Shown here: piece after piece, positions 50,862 to 60,804 of the stretch
Layout of the letters: each line of letters starts with the position of its first letter
Numbering within the stretch: position 1 is the first letter of the stretch
DNA from: an uncultured Lachnospiraceae bacterium
GTDB taxonomy: Bacteria; Bacillota; Clostridia; Lachnospirales; Lachnospiraceae
Direction of reading: 5' to 3'
DNA: 64,000 bases
Assembly: GCA_910585465.1 (NCBI GenBank)
Contig: CAJUEW010000017.1
Location: forward strand, 1 to 64,000
Made by a program: the position numbers and the translations under genes
Notes under the pieces: model-generated
Told to the model about the DNA's origin: nothing
Database searches by the model: none
Seen by the model: only the letters and a program-made list of their open reading frames with translations

Positions 50862-51734
50862 TTACTTTGCCATAAAGCCCTGAATCAGCTCCCATATGGA
50901 TGAGACAAAACGGGTAATAAAATTTCCCACCTTCTCTTTATCCAGCTTGATTCCAAGGGAATCCAGCTTGTCATACAGCTCCTTTGCCTGACTCACCAGC
51001 TTACCCGCATCAATATCCAGCTTGTTCAGCTTCAGCAGAAGATCCACAACCTGGGACACCTGTTCATCAGTCAGAACAAGCTGCATCTCCTCGGATGCCT
51101 GGCGAACCAGAGAGGAAAGTTTATTCGGATCATCCAGCCCTCTCTCGGCAATCTGCTGCTTTAAATATGCAATCAAATCGGATATCTGCTCTGAATCCAA
51201 TTCGCTCATCAGTTCACCGGTCAGTATCAGTTCATCAGTCGCCACCTCAAAGGCAGTGCTGCTAACCTCCTCCCCGCTGTAAGCCTCGTATGCTTTCAGG
51301 GCTCCAATCAGGGCCGCAGTCCCGCTGATGGAACTGGGAGCAGCCACAATCACCTTTGCATCCTCCACCCCGGCTGTCAGAAGTGCGTTCCGGTACATGG
51401 CAATCGTACAATAATTAATATTATGGGTCTCCACACTTAAGCCTGCTCCGCTTTCCTGCGGAATCAAAAGAACCGAAGACAGGGAATGTGTCCCTACCAC
51501 CGATGCTCCCAGCGACTCATCCAGATACTGATGCTCCATATCATTGGTAATATAAATTGTCTGATAAGATGCTGCCTCCGCTTCGCTGATTCCCATCTCC
51601 GAGAATACGGCTGCTCTCTGGGAATCGTTCAGGTCTGCTCCAAGGGCAAGCACCGGGGAGCCTGAAGCATTTACCCGAAGTCCCCCTATGGTTAATATTC
51701 CTATCATCAGCATCAGTGAGAACCATTTTTTCAT
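50862..51734 (-). CDS. DUF1002 family secreted protein
   Basis: 290 residues. Signal peptide (MKKWFSLMLMIGILTIGGL, cleavage near NASGSP) then the DUF1002 domain with LALGADLNDSQRAAV and VIVAAPSSISGTAALIG. Function unknown; family members are exported proteins of Firmicutes. AGGAGGGAAT precedes the ATG at 51734. Starts 2 bases after the hydrolase stop, so the two are cotranscribed. Confidence 0.88.
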   Translation of the reverse strand: MKKWFSLMLMIGILTIGGLRVNASGSPVLALGADLNDSQRAAVFSEMGISEAEAASYQTIYITNDMEHQYLDESLGASVVGTHSLSSVLLIPQESGAGLSVETHNINYCTIAMYRNALLTAGVEDAKVIVAAPSSISGTAALIGALKAYEAYSGEEVSSTAFEVATDELILTGELMSELDSEQISDLIAYLKQQIAERGLDDPNKLSSLVRQASEEMQLVLTDEQVSQVVDLLLKLNKLDIDAGKLVSQAKELYDKLDSLGIKLDKEKVGNFITRFVSSIWELIQGFMAK

Positions 51735-51736
51735 TC

Positions 51737-52687
51737 TTATTCCCTCCTGTTTTCCTCTTTCAGAATGGTACTGCACCACCTCAGTATATCTTTAAATACC
51801 TGATCCTTATCCAGATCATGAATCAGCTCATGACGATTTTCCGGATACAGACGACAAGTAATATTTTTCATTCCGATTTTTTTCAGCATTGCTTCAAACC
51901 GGCGAACTCCCTTTCCGTTTTCCCCAACCGGGTCCTGATCACCGGACAAAACCAGCAGAGGAAGCTTCTTCGGCATCCTTGCTGCCCTTTTAGGGTCAAT
52001 AACCTCCTCAATCGTCCGGAGCAATGCTTCAAATGCATTCAATGTAAATTGATAATTCATCTTCTTATCCTGCAGCGCATGAATCATCACCTGCGGGTCC
52101 CGGCTCATCCAACTTCCTGTATGAGCATTATCCGGATATCTTTTTGCGAAACCGCTGCAAGTCATATTGTTTAATATGGAGCTGTGTCCTTTAGAGCCTC
52201 TGCGGAGCATACTTCCATAGGTCAATGCCAGGCCGGCCCTTACCAGAGCCGCCGGCTGGTGTCCGGTGCCCATAATCACCGCTCCATCTACCCGTTCTCC
52301 ATGGTAGATCAGGTACCGCCTGACCAGATAAGAACCCATACTGTGCCCCAGCATGATATAAGGAACCTGAGGGGCATAGGTTACTGCCATTTTCCGGATT
52401 TTTTCAATATCCTTCAGCCAGAGTACTGCTCCCTGCTCTCCCACATATCCCAGCTCCGATACATCATTCACCGAATCTCCGTGCCCAAGATGATCGTGGC
52501 CGACTACAAAATACCCGGCAGAAGCCATATACTGCGCCAGTTCCTCATAACGCTCTATATATTCCAGCATTCCATGTACCATCTGCAGAATGCCTCTGCT
52601 TTTCACCTCCGGATCATACCAGCGGTAACCATGTATCATATGAACATTATCTGTAGAATCCACGTAAAACTCTTCCCGTGTAATCAT
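51737..52687 (-). CDS. Alpha/beta hydrolase (monoacylglycerol-lipase-like, serine aminopeptidase S33 family)
   Basis: 316 residues. Catalytic triad: Ser in GHSMGSYL, Asp in LSGDQDPVG and His in ENRHELIHD. An N-terminal HG-type oxyanion region (QMVHGMLEYIERYEEL) is present. Probably cleaves ester lipids such as monoacylglycerols or lysophospholipids. The ATG at 52687 follows GGTGGG; the alternative at 52702 has a poor site. Cotranscribed with DUF1002. Confidence 0.9.
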   Translation of the reverse strand: MITREEFYVDSTDNVHMIHGYRWYDPEVKSRGILQMVHGMLEYIERYEELAQYMASAGYFVVGHDHLGHGDSVNDVSELGYVGEQGAVLWLKDIEKIRKMAVTYAPQVPYIMLGHSMGSYLVRRYLIYHGERVDGAVIMGTGHQPAALVRAGLALTYGSMLRRGSKGHSSILNNMTCSGFAKRYPDNAHTGSWMSRDPQVMIHALQDKKMNYQFTLNAFEALLRTIEEVIDPKRAARMPKKLPLLVLSGDQDPVGENGKGVRRFEAMLKKIGMKNITCRLYPENRHELIHDLDKDQVFKDILRWCSTILKEENRRE

Positions 52688-52793
52688 AAAACCCACCTTC
52701 ATTTTCTTCTATATATTTTTCTTCCGAAGTATATCATAGAATTTTATCATAAGGTGGGAATTCACAAAATTTTAAGGATTCTTTAGATTCATA

Positions 52794-52838
52794 AAGAAAA
52801 AGGAAAAGCTCCTATACCGCTGCGCCAGTGACAGGAGC
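52794..52838 (-). terminator. Terminator of the aspartate kinase gene
   Basis: Minus strand GCTCCT and AGGAGC enclose a 19-base loop and are followed by TTTTCCTTTTT. Confidence 0.65.
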
Positions 52839-52846
52839 CCGTTCCC

Positions 52847-54166
52847 TTATAGCTGTGTCGTAATAAAAATATCATAGATTGCTTTGATCGCCTTCTCAAA
52901 GTCCTCATTCCTGACTCCCACAATAATATTCCATTCGCTGGAGCCCTGATCAATCATCTTTACATTGACATTTGCATGGGCCAGAGCAGAAAATATCCGT
53001 CCTGCAGTCCCCCGGTTGGCTCTCATGGCACGTCCGACTACCGCAATCAGCGCCAAATCCCCTTCTACCTCCAGATAGTCCGGATTCACCGCCCTCTGAA
53101 TGCCAGCCAGCACCTTCTGTTCATGCTCTTCAAACTCATCCTGGTGAACTACAATACTCATAGTGTCAATACCTGAAGGGATATGCTCAAAAGAAATTCC
53201 CTGTTTCTCAAACTCCTCCAGCACCCGGCGTCCAAATCCAATCTCCGAATTCATCATATCCTTCTCAATGTTGACAGTAACAAAGCCCTTCTTGCCCGCA
53301 ATACCGGTAATTGTAAATTTCGGTTTATGGCAGGTGCTTGCCACGATCATCGTTCCGCTGTCTTCCGGACGGTTCGTGTTGCGGATATTAATAGGAATGC
53401 CTGCCTTACGCACCGGAAAAATAGCCTCCTCATGCAGAACCGTTGCCCCCATATAGGACAGCTCCCGAAGCTCCCGGTAAGTAATCGTGTCTATCACCTC
53501 CGGTTCCGGAATCAGTCTGGGATCTGTCACCAGAAAGCCGGATACATCCGTCCAGTTCTCATACAGATCTGCTCCCACTGCCTTGGCCACAATGGAGCCT
53601 GTAATATCAGACCCTCCTCTGGAAAAGGTCTTGATTCTGCCGTCCTCATAAGCTCCATAGAAGCCGGGAACGACTGCACACGGCATATCCGCCAGCCTTC
53701 CTCCCAGAAGCCTATCCGTTGTATCTATGTCAAAGCTTCCATCTTCCGAAAAACGGATCACCTCTGCTGCGTCCACAAAAGGATAATTGATATATGCAGC
53801 CATAATGATGCCATTCAAATATTCTCCTCTGGATGCGGCATAATCGCTTCCCGCCTTGCCTGCAAAATTTTCTGCAATGACTTCAAATTCTTTGTCAAGA
53901 GAAAGCTTCAGATTCAGCCCTCCGATAATCTCATTGTAACGTGCTTTAATCTGCTTCAGCATTCCGCTGAAATCCTCGCCGTTTGCAGCAGAATAGTAGC
54001 ACTGATACAGCATATCCGTCACCTTGGTATCTCCTCCAAAACGTTTGCCGGGCGCCGAAGGAACTACATAGCGGCGGTCTTCATCTGCAAGGATAATTTT
54101 TCCTACCTTTTGAAACTGCTCCGCGCTTGCCAGAGAGCTTCCTCCAAATTTGACAACCTTCTTCAT
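52847..54166 (-). CDS. Aspartate kinase
   Basis: 439 residues. Phosphorylates aspartate at the head of the Lys/Thr/Met pathway. The KFGGSSLA start, SRGGSDITGS and the two C-terminal ACT-like domains (about 290-435) are present. The long insert after the first strand, VVPSAPGKRFGGDTKVTDML, is seen in a clostridial aspartate kinase subgroup. The ATG at 54166 follows GAGGAGATAAAG. Probably regulated by lysine or threonine binding to the ACT domains; no riboswitch is seen upstream. Confidence 0.93.
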   Translation of the reverse strand: MKKVVKFGGSSLASAEQFQKVGKIILADEDRRYVVPSAPGKRFGGDTKVTDMLYQCYYSAANGEDFSGMLKQIKARYNEIIGGLNLKLSLDKEFEVIAENFAGKAGSDYAASRGEYLNGIIMAAYINYPFVDAAEVIRFSEDGSFDIDTTDRLLGGRLADMPCAVVPGFYGAYEDGRIKTFSRGGSDITGSIVAKAVGADLYENWTDVSGFLVTDPRLIPEPEVIDTITYRELRELSYMGATVLHEEAIFPVRKAGIPINIRNTNRPEDSGTMIVASTCHKPKFTITGIAGKKGFVTVNIEKDMMNSEIGFGRRVLEEFEKQGISFEHIPSGIDTMSIVVHQDEFEEHEQKVLAGIQRAVNPDYLEVEGDLALIAVVGRAMRANRGTAGRIFSALAHANVNVKMIDQGSSEWNIIVGVRNEDFEKAIKAIYDIFITTQL

Positions 54167-54306
54167 CACTTTATCTCCTCGTTTTAAAAAAGACTAGTAT
54201 TGATTATAATTGGATTGCCCGGAGAAAACAACTGTTTTTTGTAAAAAGTCTGAAAAACATCTATAAATAAAGACAGATAAAGCTCCTGGCATCTGTTTCC
54301 GGCCGC

Positions 54307-54349
54307 AAAAAAAGAGACCGCAAAATACCATTTTATGGCAGCGGCCTCT
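54307..54349 (-). terminator. Terminator of the arabinose operon
   Basis: Minus strand AGAGGCCGC and GCGGTCTCT form the stem with a nested CCATAAAATGG hairpin, then TTTTTTT. Confidence 0.85.
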
Positions 54350-54364
54350 CTCTGATATAATCAA

Positions 54365-55066
54365 TTATTTTACATCCTGCCCATAATAAGCATTCGCTCC
54401 ATGTTTACGGAAATAGTGTTTATCCTGAAGCTCCTGCGGAGCCGGCTGAATTCTCGCATTGATGATCTCGGCACGGTAAGCCATCTTGGCTACCTCCTCC
54501 AGCACCGCTGCATTGTGTACTGCTTCGCGAGGGTCCTTGCCCCATGCAAACGGCCCATGATTTTTACAGAGCACTGCCGGAACGGCCATCGGATCTTTGT
54601 CCCGTAATTTAAACAATTCCACAATCAGATGTCCTGTATTTTCTTCATAGGCGCCGTCAATTTCTTCCTTCGACAGACAGCGCGCACAGGGAATCTCGCC
54701 ATACATATAGTCTGCATGGGTAGTTCCGTAGCACGGAATGTCTCTTCCTGCCTGCGCCCAGCTTGTTGCATAAGAGGAATGGGTATGTACGATTCCCCCG
54801 ATCTCCGGAAACGCTTTGTAAAGCTCCAGATGTGTCGGTGTGTCAGAGGATGGCTTGTAATTTCCTTCCACCCGGTTGCCATTTAAGTCCATAACCACCA
54901 TATCATCCCTTGTCATAGTCTCATATTCCACGCCGCTCGGTTTAATAACGAACAGTCCGCTTTCGCGGTCGATCCCGCTGACATTTCCCCAGGTAAAGGT
55001 TACAAGCCCGTATTTTGGAAGCAGCATATTGGCTTCAAATACTTTCTGTTTTAATTCCTCCAGCAT
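54365..55066 (-). CDS. araD: L-ribulose-5-phosphate 4-epimerase
   Basis: 233 residues, class II aldolase fold. Converts L-ribulose 5-phosphate to D-xylulose 5-phosphate. The zinc His ligands are in GIVHTHSSYATSWAQ, and GTTHADYMYGEIPC (substrate loop) and NHGPFAWGKDP are AraD-specific. Follows araA by 13 bases. Confidence 0.96.
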   Translation of the reverse strand: MLEELKQKVFEANMLLPKYGLVTFTWGNVSGIDRESGLFVIKPSGVEYETMTRDDMVVMDLNGNRVEGNYKPSSDTPTHLELYKAFPEIGGIVHTHSSYATSWAQAGRDIPCYGTTHADYMYGEIPCARCLSKEEIDGAYEENTGHLIVELFKLRDKDPMAVPAVLCKNHGPFAWGKDPREAVHNAAVLEEVAKMAYRAEIINARIQPAPQELQDKHYFRKHGANAYYGQDVK

Positions 55067-55079
55067 TCTTTAATCCCTC

Positions 55080-56567
55080 CTATTTATAAGCTATCGCGTT
55101 CCACTTTAATTCATTTTTAAAATCGCGGATGGTAGTATTGTTATCAATAACAACACTTTCAATGCCCATAGCAGCCGCCCAGTCAACCATCTGTTCCACA
55201 GAAAGGTCATAGGAGAATGCAGAGTGGTGAGCACCGCCGGCTAAAATCCAGCTCTCCGTACCTACTGCCAGATTCGGCTGCGGAGTCCAGAATGCAGTGG
55301 CTACCGGAAGCTTCGGCATTGGCTGTTCAACCTTCTTACAGTCTACCGCATTGATAATGAGGCGGAAACGATTTCCCAGATCCACCAGAGAGGTTGCTAC
55401 CGCGGGGCCGGTCTTTGAGGTAAATACGAGACGGGCCGGGTCCTCACGGTTGCCCATAGACAATGGCTGAACTTTAATGGAAATTGGTCCCTCGGAGATC
55501 GTCGGGCATACTTCCAGCATATGAGACTGCAAAATGCCTTCCTTACCCGGAACCAGATTATAGGTGTAGTCTTCCATAAAGGAGGTTCCTTTTGCATTCG
55601 GAGTTCCCTCGGTCATAATCTTCATCAGGCGGACCATAGCTGCTGTTTTCCAGTCTCCTTCCGCGCCGAAGCCATAGCCTTTTTCCATCAGTCTTTGTAT
55701 AGCCAGACCCGGAAGCTGCTTTAAGCCGCCCAGCATACCGAAATGAGTAACGATTGCATGGTAATCTCCGTCCTTTAAGAACTTCTCTGCGCCAATCTCA
55801 ATCTGAGCCTGAACCGCCACATGTCTGCGGAATTCTGCTTCGTCTCTTCCCTCCAGCAAAATCTGATATTTACTGTAATATTCTTCCACAAGAGCGTCTA
55901 CATCTCCCTGCGGCACTGCATCCACATACTCTACCAAATCGTTGACATTGTAGTGGTCAATTTCCCAGCCAAATTTAATCTGAGCTTCTACCTTATCACC
56001 CTCGGTAACTGCCACATTATTCATATTATCGCCTACACGGCATACACGGATATGAGAAGATTCCATAACGCCGACCGCAGTGCGCATCCAGCTTCCCAGT
56101 CTCTCCTGAACCTCCGGGTTATTCCAGTGTCCGAAGATCAGCTTTCTCTCCATGCCCATACGGCTTACAATATGACCGTACTCACGATCTCCATGTGCAG
56201 ACTGGTTCTCGTTCATGAAATCCATATCGATCGTTCCATAAGGGATCTCCTCATTAAACTGGGTCAGCAGATGACACAGCGGTTTTTTATATTCCTGCAG
56301 TCCGATAATCCACATTTTGGCAGGGGAAAAGGTGTGCATCCAGGTAATCACTCCGGCACAGTCCGGATCATTATTGGCATCGTTCAGCGTCTGGCGGATG
56401 GATGCCTGACTGATCAAAGTGGGTTTTAAGATCACTTCAAACGGAAGTTTGCCTCCTGCATTGATTCCCTCTACAATCTTTGCAGAATGCTCGGCAACCT
56501 TCCTAAGGCACTCATCTCCATACAGATCCTGAGAGCCTGTACAGAACCAAAACTTATAATTTTTCAT
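55080..56567 (-). CDS. araA: L-arabinose isomerase
   Basis: 495 residues, full AraA length. Converts L-arabinose to L-ribulose using Mn2+. Start KFWFCTGSQDLYGDE and internal HTFSPAKMWI, NQSAHGDREYG, FMEDYTYNL and AGGAHHSAFSYDL match the family, including the metal-binding Glu and His positions. No araB ribulokinase lies in the window, so that step is encoded elsewhere. Confidence 0.97.
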   Translation of the reverse strand: MKNYKFWFCTGSQDLYGDECLRKVAEHSAKIVEGINAGGKLPFEVILKPTLISQASIRQTLNDANNDPDCAGVITWMHTFSPAKMWIIGLQEYKKPLCHLLTQFNEEIPYGTIDMDFMNENQSAHGDREYGHIVSRMGMERKLIFGHWNNPEVQERLGSWMRTAVGVMESSHIRVCRVGDNMNNVAVTEGDKVEAQIKFGWEIDHYNVNDLVEYVDAVPQGDVDALVEEYYSKYQILLEGRDEAEFRRHVAVQAQIEIGAEKFLKDGDYHAIVTHFGMLGGLKQLPGLAIQRLMEKGYGFGAEGDWKTAAMVRLMKIMTEGTPNAKGTSFMEDYTYNLVPGKEGILQSHMLEVCPTISEGPISIKVQPLSMGNREDPARLVFTSKTGPAVATSLVDLGNRFRLIINAVDCKKVEQPMPKLPVATAFWTPQPNLAVGTESWILAGGAHHSAFSYDLSVEQMVDWAAAMGIESVVIDNNTTIRDFKNELKWNAIAYK

Positions 56568-56598
56568 CTTACAATTCCTCCTATATTTTCAAAAACGT

Positions 56599-56853
56599 TT
56601 ATTTCTCTGAGCCTTCTTCATCCTCAGGCCGGTCATATTCTCCCTTCAGATAAGCTCTCAGCGAACATCCTCCTAATACAACTGCAACGACCGTAAAAAG
56701 CACCATTGCAGCAATGAACAGCAGCCTTTCCGCTCCTGTATGACTTGCAGGAGCTCCCCTCAGCCCCCACGTCAGATACAGGAGGTATGCCGACACAACA
56801 ATCCGCAGAATCAAAGAAACCTTTGAAGGATACCTTCTCTTTTCATCTTCCAT
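56599..56853 (-). CDS. Small two-helix membrane protein of unknown function
   Basis: 84 residues. Two hydrophobic segments (about 11-30 and 44-65) between a basic N-terminus and an acidic tail (EYDRPEDEEGSEK). Its ATG directly follows the araR stop (TAG-ATG), so it is translationally coupled. No recognised family. Position between regulator and araA suggests a role linked to arabinose metabolism, without direct evidence. Confidence 0.65.
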   Translation of the reverse strand: MEDEKRRYPSKVSLILRIVVSAYLLYLTWGLRGAPASHTGAERLLFIAAMVLFTVVAVVLGGCSLRAYLKGEYDRPEDEEGSEK

Positions 56854-57945
56854 CTATCCGCTCCCTCCAACCTTTCTAACTGAGTCACGAACCAGAATCG
56901 CCGGGCGAAATAAAAAATTTCCGTCAAAATCCGGCTCGTCAATCAGGCGAATCATATTTTTTGCAGTTTTCTGTCCCAGCTCCTCCATAGGATACGGAAC
57001 GGATGTGATTTTCGGCTCCGCCAAAAGGGACAGCTCCGAACCGTCAATGCTGACAATTGACAACTGTCCCGGAACACGGAAGCCTTCCCTGCGCAAAAGC
57101 TCCACCAGTCCGTAGGCCACTTCATCATTATAACAAAACACTGCCGTGCAGTCCGTCAGACGGCGCAGCACCGAGCTGCTGATATTTCTCAGTGTCTTCT
57201 GATCTTCCGTATCAATCCACAGAATTTTCCGGTCGTCCACACTTAAGCCAGCCTTTAAAAGCGCTTCCACGTATCCTGCATAGCGAAGTCTCCCCTGCCC
57301 GTCATCCGCTTTGAAGATTCCCCCTATCTTCCGATGACCCTGGGAAAACAGATATTCCATGGCGTCCTCCGCCACACGTACATCGTCCAGTGCTACAATC
57401 GGAGCCCTCAGCTCCGGATACACACAGTTAAAGAACAAGAGCGCAATCTGTCTCTTCTGAAGCTCCCGGTAATATTCCAGATTCGGATTCGGCAGAGCGC
57501 TCTTTGTCGCTTCCACAATGACCCCGTCCACATTGTCCTTCTCTAGAATTCCCTTCAGAATCCTCCGTTCATTATCCACTCTGTTGTTGGTAAAGGCAAT
57601 CTGAGTCATATAGCCTGCCCCCGAAAGTGTCTGTACAATTCCTTGTAAAGTCGGAGGAAAGATGTATCCATCCACGTAGGTGCTGACTACCGCAATATTC
57701 ATTGTTCTCCTGCGGACTGTCCCTCTTCGGCTGCCGATATAGGTTCCGCTGCCCCGAATCCGCTCCACAAGTCCCTCAGACTCCAGAATTCCCATTGCAT
57801 GCCGGACAGTCTGCCGACTCAGGCCAAACATCCCGCTCAGCTCATTTTCCGAATACAGCTTCTCACCCGGATGCAGTTCACGCGCACTGATCTTTTCTTT
57901 TATCCAGTTTACTAATGAAATATATTTGGGTTCCTGCTGCTTCAT
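56854..57945 (-). CDS. araR: AraR-type GntR/LacI hybrid arabinose repressor
   Basis: 363 residues. An N-terminal GntR HTH (about 5-70, GEKLYSENELSGMFGLSRQTVRHAM read in order) is fused to a LacI/GalR-type sugar-binding domain (about 75-350). This layout is characteristic of AraR of Firmicutes. Expected to bind L-arabinose and release operators of the ANTTGTA-N2-TACAANT type; one such site is at 62069-62084. The ATG at 57945 is preceded by a GC-rich hairpin instead of a clear ribosome site. It lies inside the operon it probably controls. Confidence 0.93.
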   Translation of the reverse strand: MKQQEPKYISLVNWIKEKISARELHPGEKLYSENELSGMFGLSRQTVRHAMGILESEGLVERIRGSGTYIGSRRGTVRRRTMNIAVVSTYVDGYIFPPTLQGIVQTLSGAGYMTQIAFTNNRVDNERRILKGILEKDNVDGVIVEATKSALPNPNLEYYRELQKRQIALLFFNCVYPELRAPIVALDDVRVAEDAMEYLFSQGHRKIGGIFKADDGQGRLRYAGYVEALLKAGLSVDDRKILWIDTEDQKTLRNISSSVLRRLTDCTAVFCYNDEVAYGLVELLRREGFRVPGQLSIVSIDGSELSLLAEPKITSVPYPMEELGQKTAKNMIRLIDEPDFDGNFLFRPAILVRDSVRKVGGSG

Positions 57946-57997
57946 TTTATTCAACAGGGCCGCCCCGGGGGGACAGCCCTTCCTTTTGTTTTAAAAC

Positions 57998-59164
57998 TTA
58001 TTTCTTACGTTTGGATACCAGATCCACAGTTACAGCACCAAGAAGAACGGCACCCTTCACAATTTTCTGAAGGTCAGTAGAGAATCCATACAGAGACATA
58101 CCATTATTCAGAATACCCATGATGAACGCACCTACAACCGCACCGATAATGGTTCCGACACCGCCGGAGGTGGCTGCACCGCCGATATAACAGGAAGCAA
58201 TCGCATCCATCTCGAACTGGTCGCCAGCCTTTGGCGTAGCGGATGCATTACGTGCAGATAATACAATACCGGCTACTGCACAGAGCAGCCCCATGTTGGT
58301 ATATACCCAGAAAAATACTCTTTCCGTATTAATACCGGACAGTTTCGCTGCCTTTGCATTTCCTCCAAGAGCATAGACCTGACGGCCTGCAACAGTCTTG
58401 GTCGTAATAAAATGATACAGTCCAACCAGCGCTGCCATCACCACAAGCACGAACGGAATACCGCTGTAGCGTGCCAGTTTGTAGAAGAAGAACCACACAA
58501 TTACAAGGATGATTGCATTCTTCACAATCAGCTGCCATACCGGGTTCGTAGCAAAGCCATATTTTTTCTTAGTCGCAATACTCTTTAACTCAGACAGAAC
58601 AATCAATACAGAGACAATTGCTGCCACAATCAGACATACCAAATCAATCTGAGCGCCTTCGGCACCAATTTTAATAGTCGGAAGGAAACCTGCTCCTATG
58701 TATACAAAATTATCCGGAAGGGGTCCTTTGGTCTGTGCCTGAAGCAAAACGTAGGTAAGTCCGCGGCCCATCAGCATGGTTGCCAGAGTTACAATGAAAG
58801 GAGGAATACCCAGTTTGGAAATAAAGAAGCCTGCAAACATACCGCATAAAAGACCAACGATCAGAGCTGCGATAATAGCAATCCACATATTCCATCCGTA
58901 GTCTACCATTCCAATACCGATCACGGCACCGCAGGTAGCTACAACAGAACCGACTCCAAGGTCCACATTACCGGTCAGTACACAGAGCAGCATACCAACT
59001 GCCAGAATAACAATATAACCATTCTGCATGATCAGGTTGTTAATATTTGCCGGGGACATATTCTTACCGCCGGTCAGCACCGCAAAGATAATATAAACCG
59101 CAATCAGGGCCAGTACCATACCGTACTGTCTCATATCAATATTTACTACTTTTTTATTTTCCAT
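57998..59164 (-). CDS. Sugar ABC transporter permease (GguB/XylH-like)
   Basis: 388 residues, about 10 membrane segments of the BPD_transp_2 type. Motifs are NNLIMQNGYIVILAVGML, GNVDLGVGS and the C-terminal GTIIGAVVGAFIMGILNNGMSL stretch (read in order). Transports L-arabinose or related pentoses with the ATPase 3 bases upstream. Confidence 0.93.
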   Translation of the reverse strand: MENKKVVNIDMRQYGMVLALIAVYIIFAVLTGGKNMSPANINNLIMQNGYIVILAVGMLLCVLTGNVDLGVGSVVATCGAVIGIGMVDYGWNMWIAIIAALIVGLLCGMFAGFFISKLGIPPFIVTLATMLMGRGLTYVLLQAQTKGPLPDNFVYIGAGFLPTIKIGAEGAQIDLVCLIVAAIVSVLIVLSELKSIATKKKYGFATNPVWQLIVKNAIILVIVWFFFYKLARYSGIPFVLVVMAALVGLYHFITTKTVAGRQVYALGGNAKAAKLSGINTERVFFWVYTNMGLLCAVAGIVLSARNASATPKAGDQFEMDAIASCYIGGAATSGGVGTIIGAVVGAFIMGILNNGMSLYGFSTDLQKIVKGAVLLGAVTVDLVSKRKK

Positions 59165-59167
59165 GAT

Positions 59168-60718
59168 TTACTCACCTTTCCTGTTATCTGCCATAATACA
59201 GCCCATAATCCGCTCCTGGGTCATCTCTTCTTTCCCCAGCTCGCCTGCAATATGGCCTTCGTTGATAATGTACAGTCGGTCACAGGTACCGATAATCTCC
59301 GGCATCTCGGAAGAAATAACAATAACGGCTTTCCCTGCCTTTGCCAGATCATTAATCACACAGTAAATCTCGTATTTTGCACCTACGTCGATACCGCGGG
59401 TCGGCTCATCCAGAATCAGCACATCCGGCTGGGTCAGCATCCATTTGGCAAGAACTACCTTCTGCTGATTACCTCCTGACAGAGAACCTACCGCCTGATC
59501 AATGGAATTTGCCTTTACATTAATAAGTTTCTTATATTCCTCTGCCTTCACAATCTCCTCATTGGCATTTACAACACCATTCTTGGAAAAGAAATTACGG
59601 AGTGCAGCCATAGTCATATTTCTCTTGATATCGTCAATCAGAACCAGTCCATTGCCCTTCCGGTCTTCAGACACATATGCCAGTTTGTTGTCAATGGCAG
59701 TTCTTACATCCTTTAAGTCTACTTCTCTGCCATTCATCTTCACGGTACCGGATATTTTCTGTCCATAAGATTTTCCGAATACGCTCATGGCAAGCTCCGT
59801 ACGTCCGGCTCCCATCAAACCTGCAAGCCCGACTACCTCACCGGCTCTTACTTTAATATTTACATCCTTTAATACCTGACGATTCGGATCCTCCGGATGA
59901 TATACATTCCAATTTTGAACCTCAAAAATTGTGTCCCCTATGGTGACTCCCTCGCGGATCGGATAACGATTTGTCATCTCGCGTCCGACCATTCCTTTAA
60001 TAATACGATCCTCTGAGAAATCGTCCACACCTTTGGTCAATGTCTCAATCGTATGACCGTCACGGATAACAGTGATGGCATCTGCCACATAGCTGATCTC
60101 GTTCAGCTTATGGGAGATAATAATCATTGTTACCCCATGCTTTTTAAGCTCCAGCATAATTTCCAGAAGCTTCGCGGACTCTTCATCGTTCAGCGCCGCT
60201 GTCGGCTCATCCAGAATCAGAAGCTCCACGTCCTTTGCCATTGCCTTTGCAATCTCGATAAGCTGCTGCTTTCCTACGCCAAGCGTTCCGACGGGAACAT
60301 TGACATCCTCATGCTCCAAACCTACCTTCGCCAGCATCTCGGTTGCCTTTGCACGGGTTTTGGTCCAGTCAATCACACCCTTGCCTGAGCACTGTTCATT
60401 GCCAAGGAATACATTCTCTGCCACAGACAAATACGGACTGAGCGCCAGCTCCTGATGGATAATAACGATGCCCTTGGCTTCACTGTCCTTGATTTTATGG
60501 AACTTTCCGATTTCACCTTTGTAAACGATGTCTCCGGTATAGCTCCCATACGGGTATACACCCGAAAGGACATTCATCAGTGTGGATTTTCCGGCGCCAT
60601 TTTCCCCGCATAACGCATGGACTTCTCCTCTTTTCACCTTCAGATTTACATCGTCCAGTGCCTTTACGCCCGAGAATTCCTTGGTTATGTGGTTCATCTC
60701 CAAGATATATTCTGACAT
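59168..60718 (-). CDS. Sugar ABC transporter ATP-binding protein (GguA-like)
   Basis: 516 residues with two ABC domains. The first has Walker A GENGAGKST, signature VGKQQLIEIAKAM and DEPTAALND; the second is degenerate in Walker A (GLMGAGRTE) but has LSGGNQQKVVLAKW and DEPTRGIDV. This is the normal XylG/MglA/GguA arrangement. Energises pentose uptake with GguB-like permease. Confidence 0.94.
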   Translation of the reverse strand: MSEYILEMNHITKEFSGVKALDDVNLKVKRGEVHALCGENGAGKSTLMNVLSGVYPYGSYTGDIVYKGEIGKFHKIKDSEAKGIVIIHQELALSPYLSVAENVFLGNEQCSGKGVIDWTKTRAKATEMLAKVGLEHEDVNVPVGTLGVGKQQLIEIAKAMAKDVELLILDEPTAALNDEESAKLLEIMLELKKHGVTMIIISHKLNEISYVADAITVIRDGHTIETLTKGVDDFSEDRIIKGMVGREMTNRYPIREGVTIGDTIFEVQNWNVYHPEDPNRQVLKDVNIKVRAGEVVGLAGLMGAGRTELAMSVFGKSYGQKISGTVKMNGREVDLKDVRTAIDNKLAYVSEDRKGNGLVLIDDIKRNMTMAALRNFFSKNGVVNANEEIVKAEEYKKLINVKANSIDQAVGSLSGGNQQKVVLAKWMLTQPDVLILDEPTRGIDVGAKYEIYCVINDLAKAGKAVIVISSEMPEIIGTCDRLYIINEGHIAGELGKEEMTQERIMGCIMADNRKGE

Positions 60719-60804
60719 ACCTCTCGCTCCTTTTCTTTATATTTTTTCCGCATTCAGCCGGACACATGAGCGCTGATCGGCTGCCGCGGTATTTTACTTT
60801 CTGT

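Noticed and set aside
53183..54187. Long open frame (334 codons) on the plus strand opposite aspartate kinase
   Set aside because: It is fully antisense to a highly conserved gene, without a ribosome site or recognisable domains.
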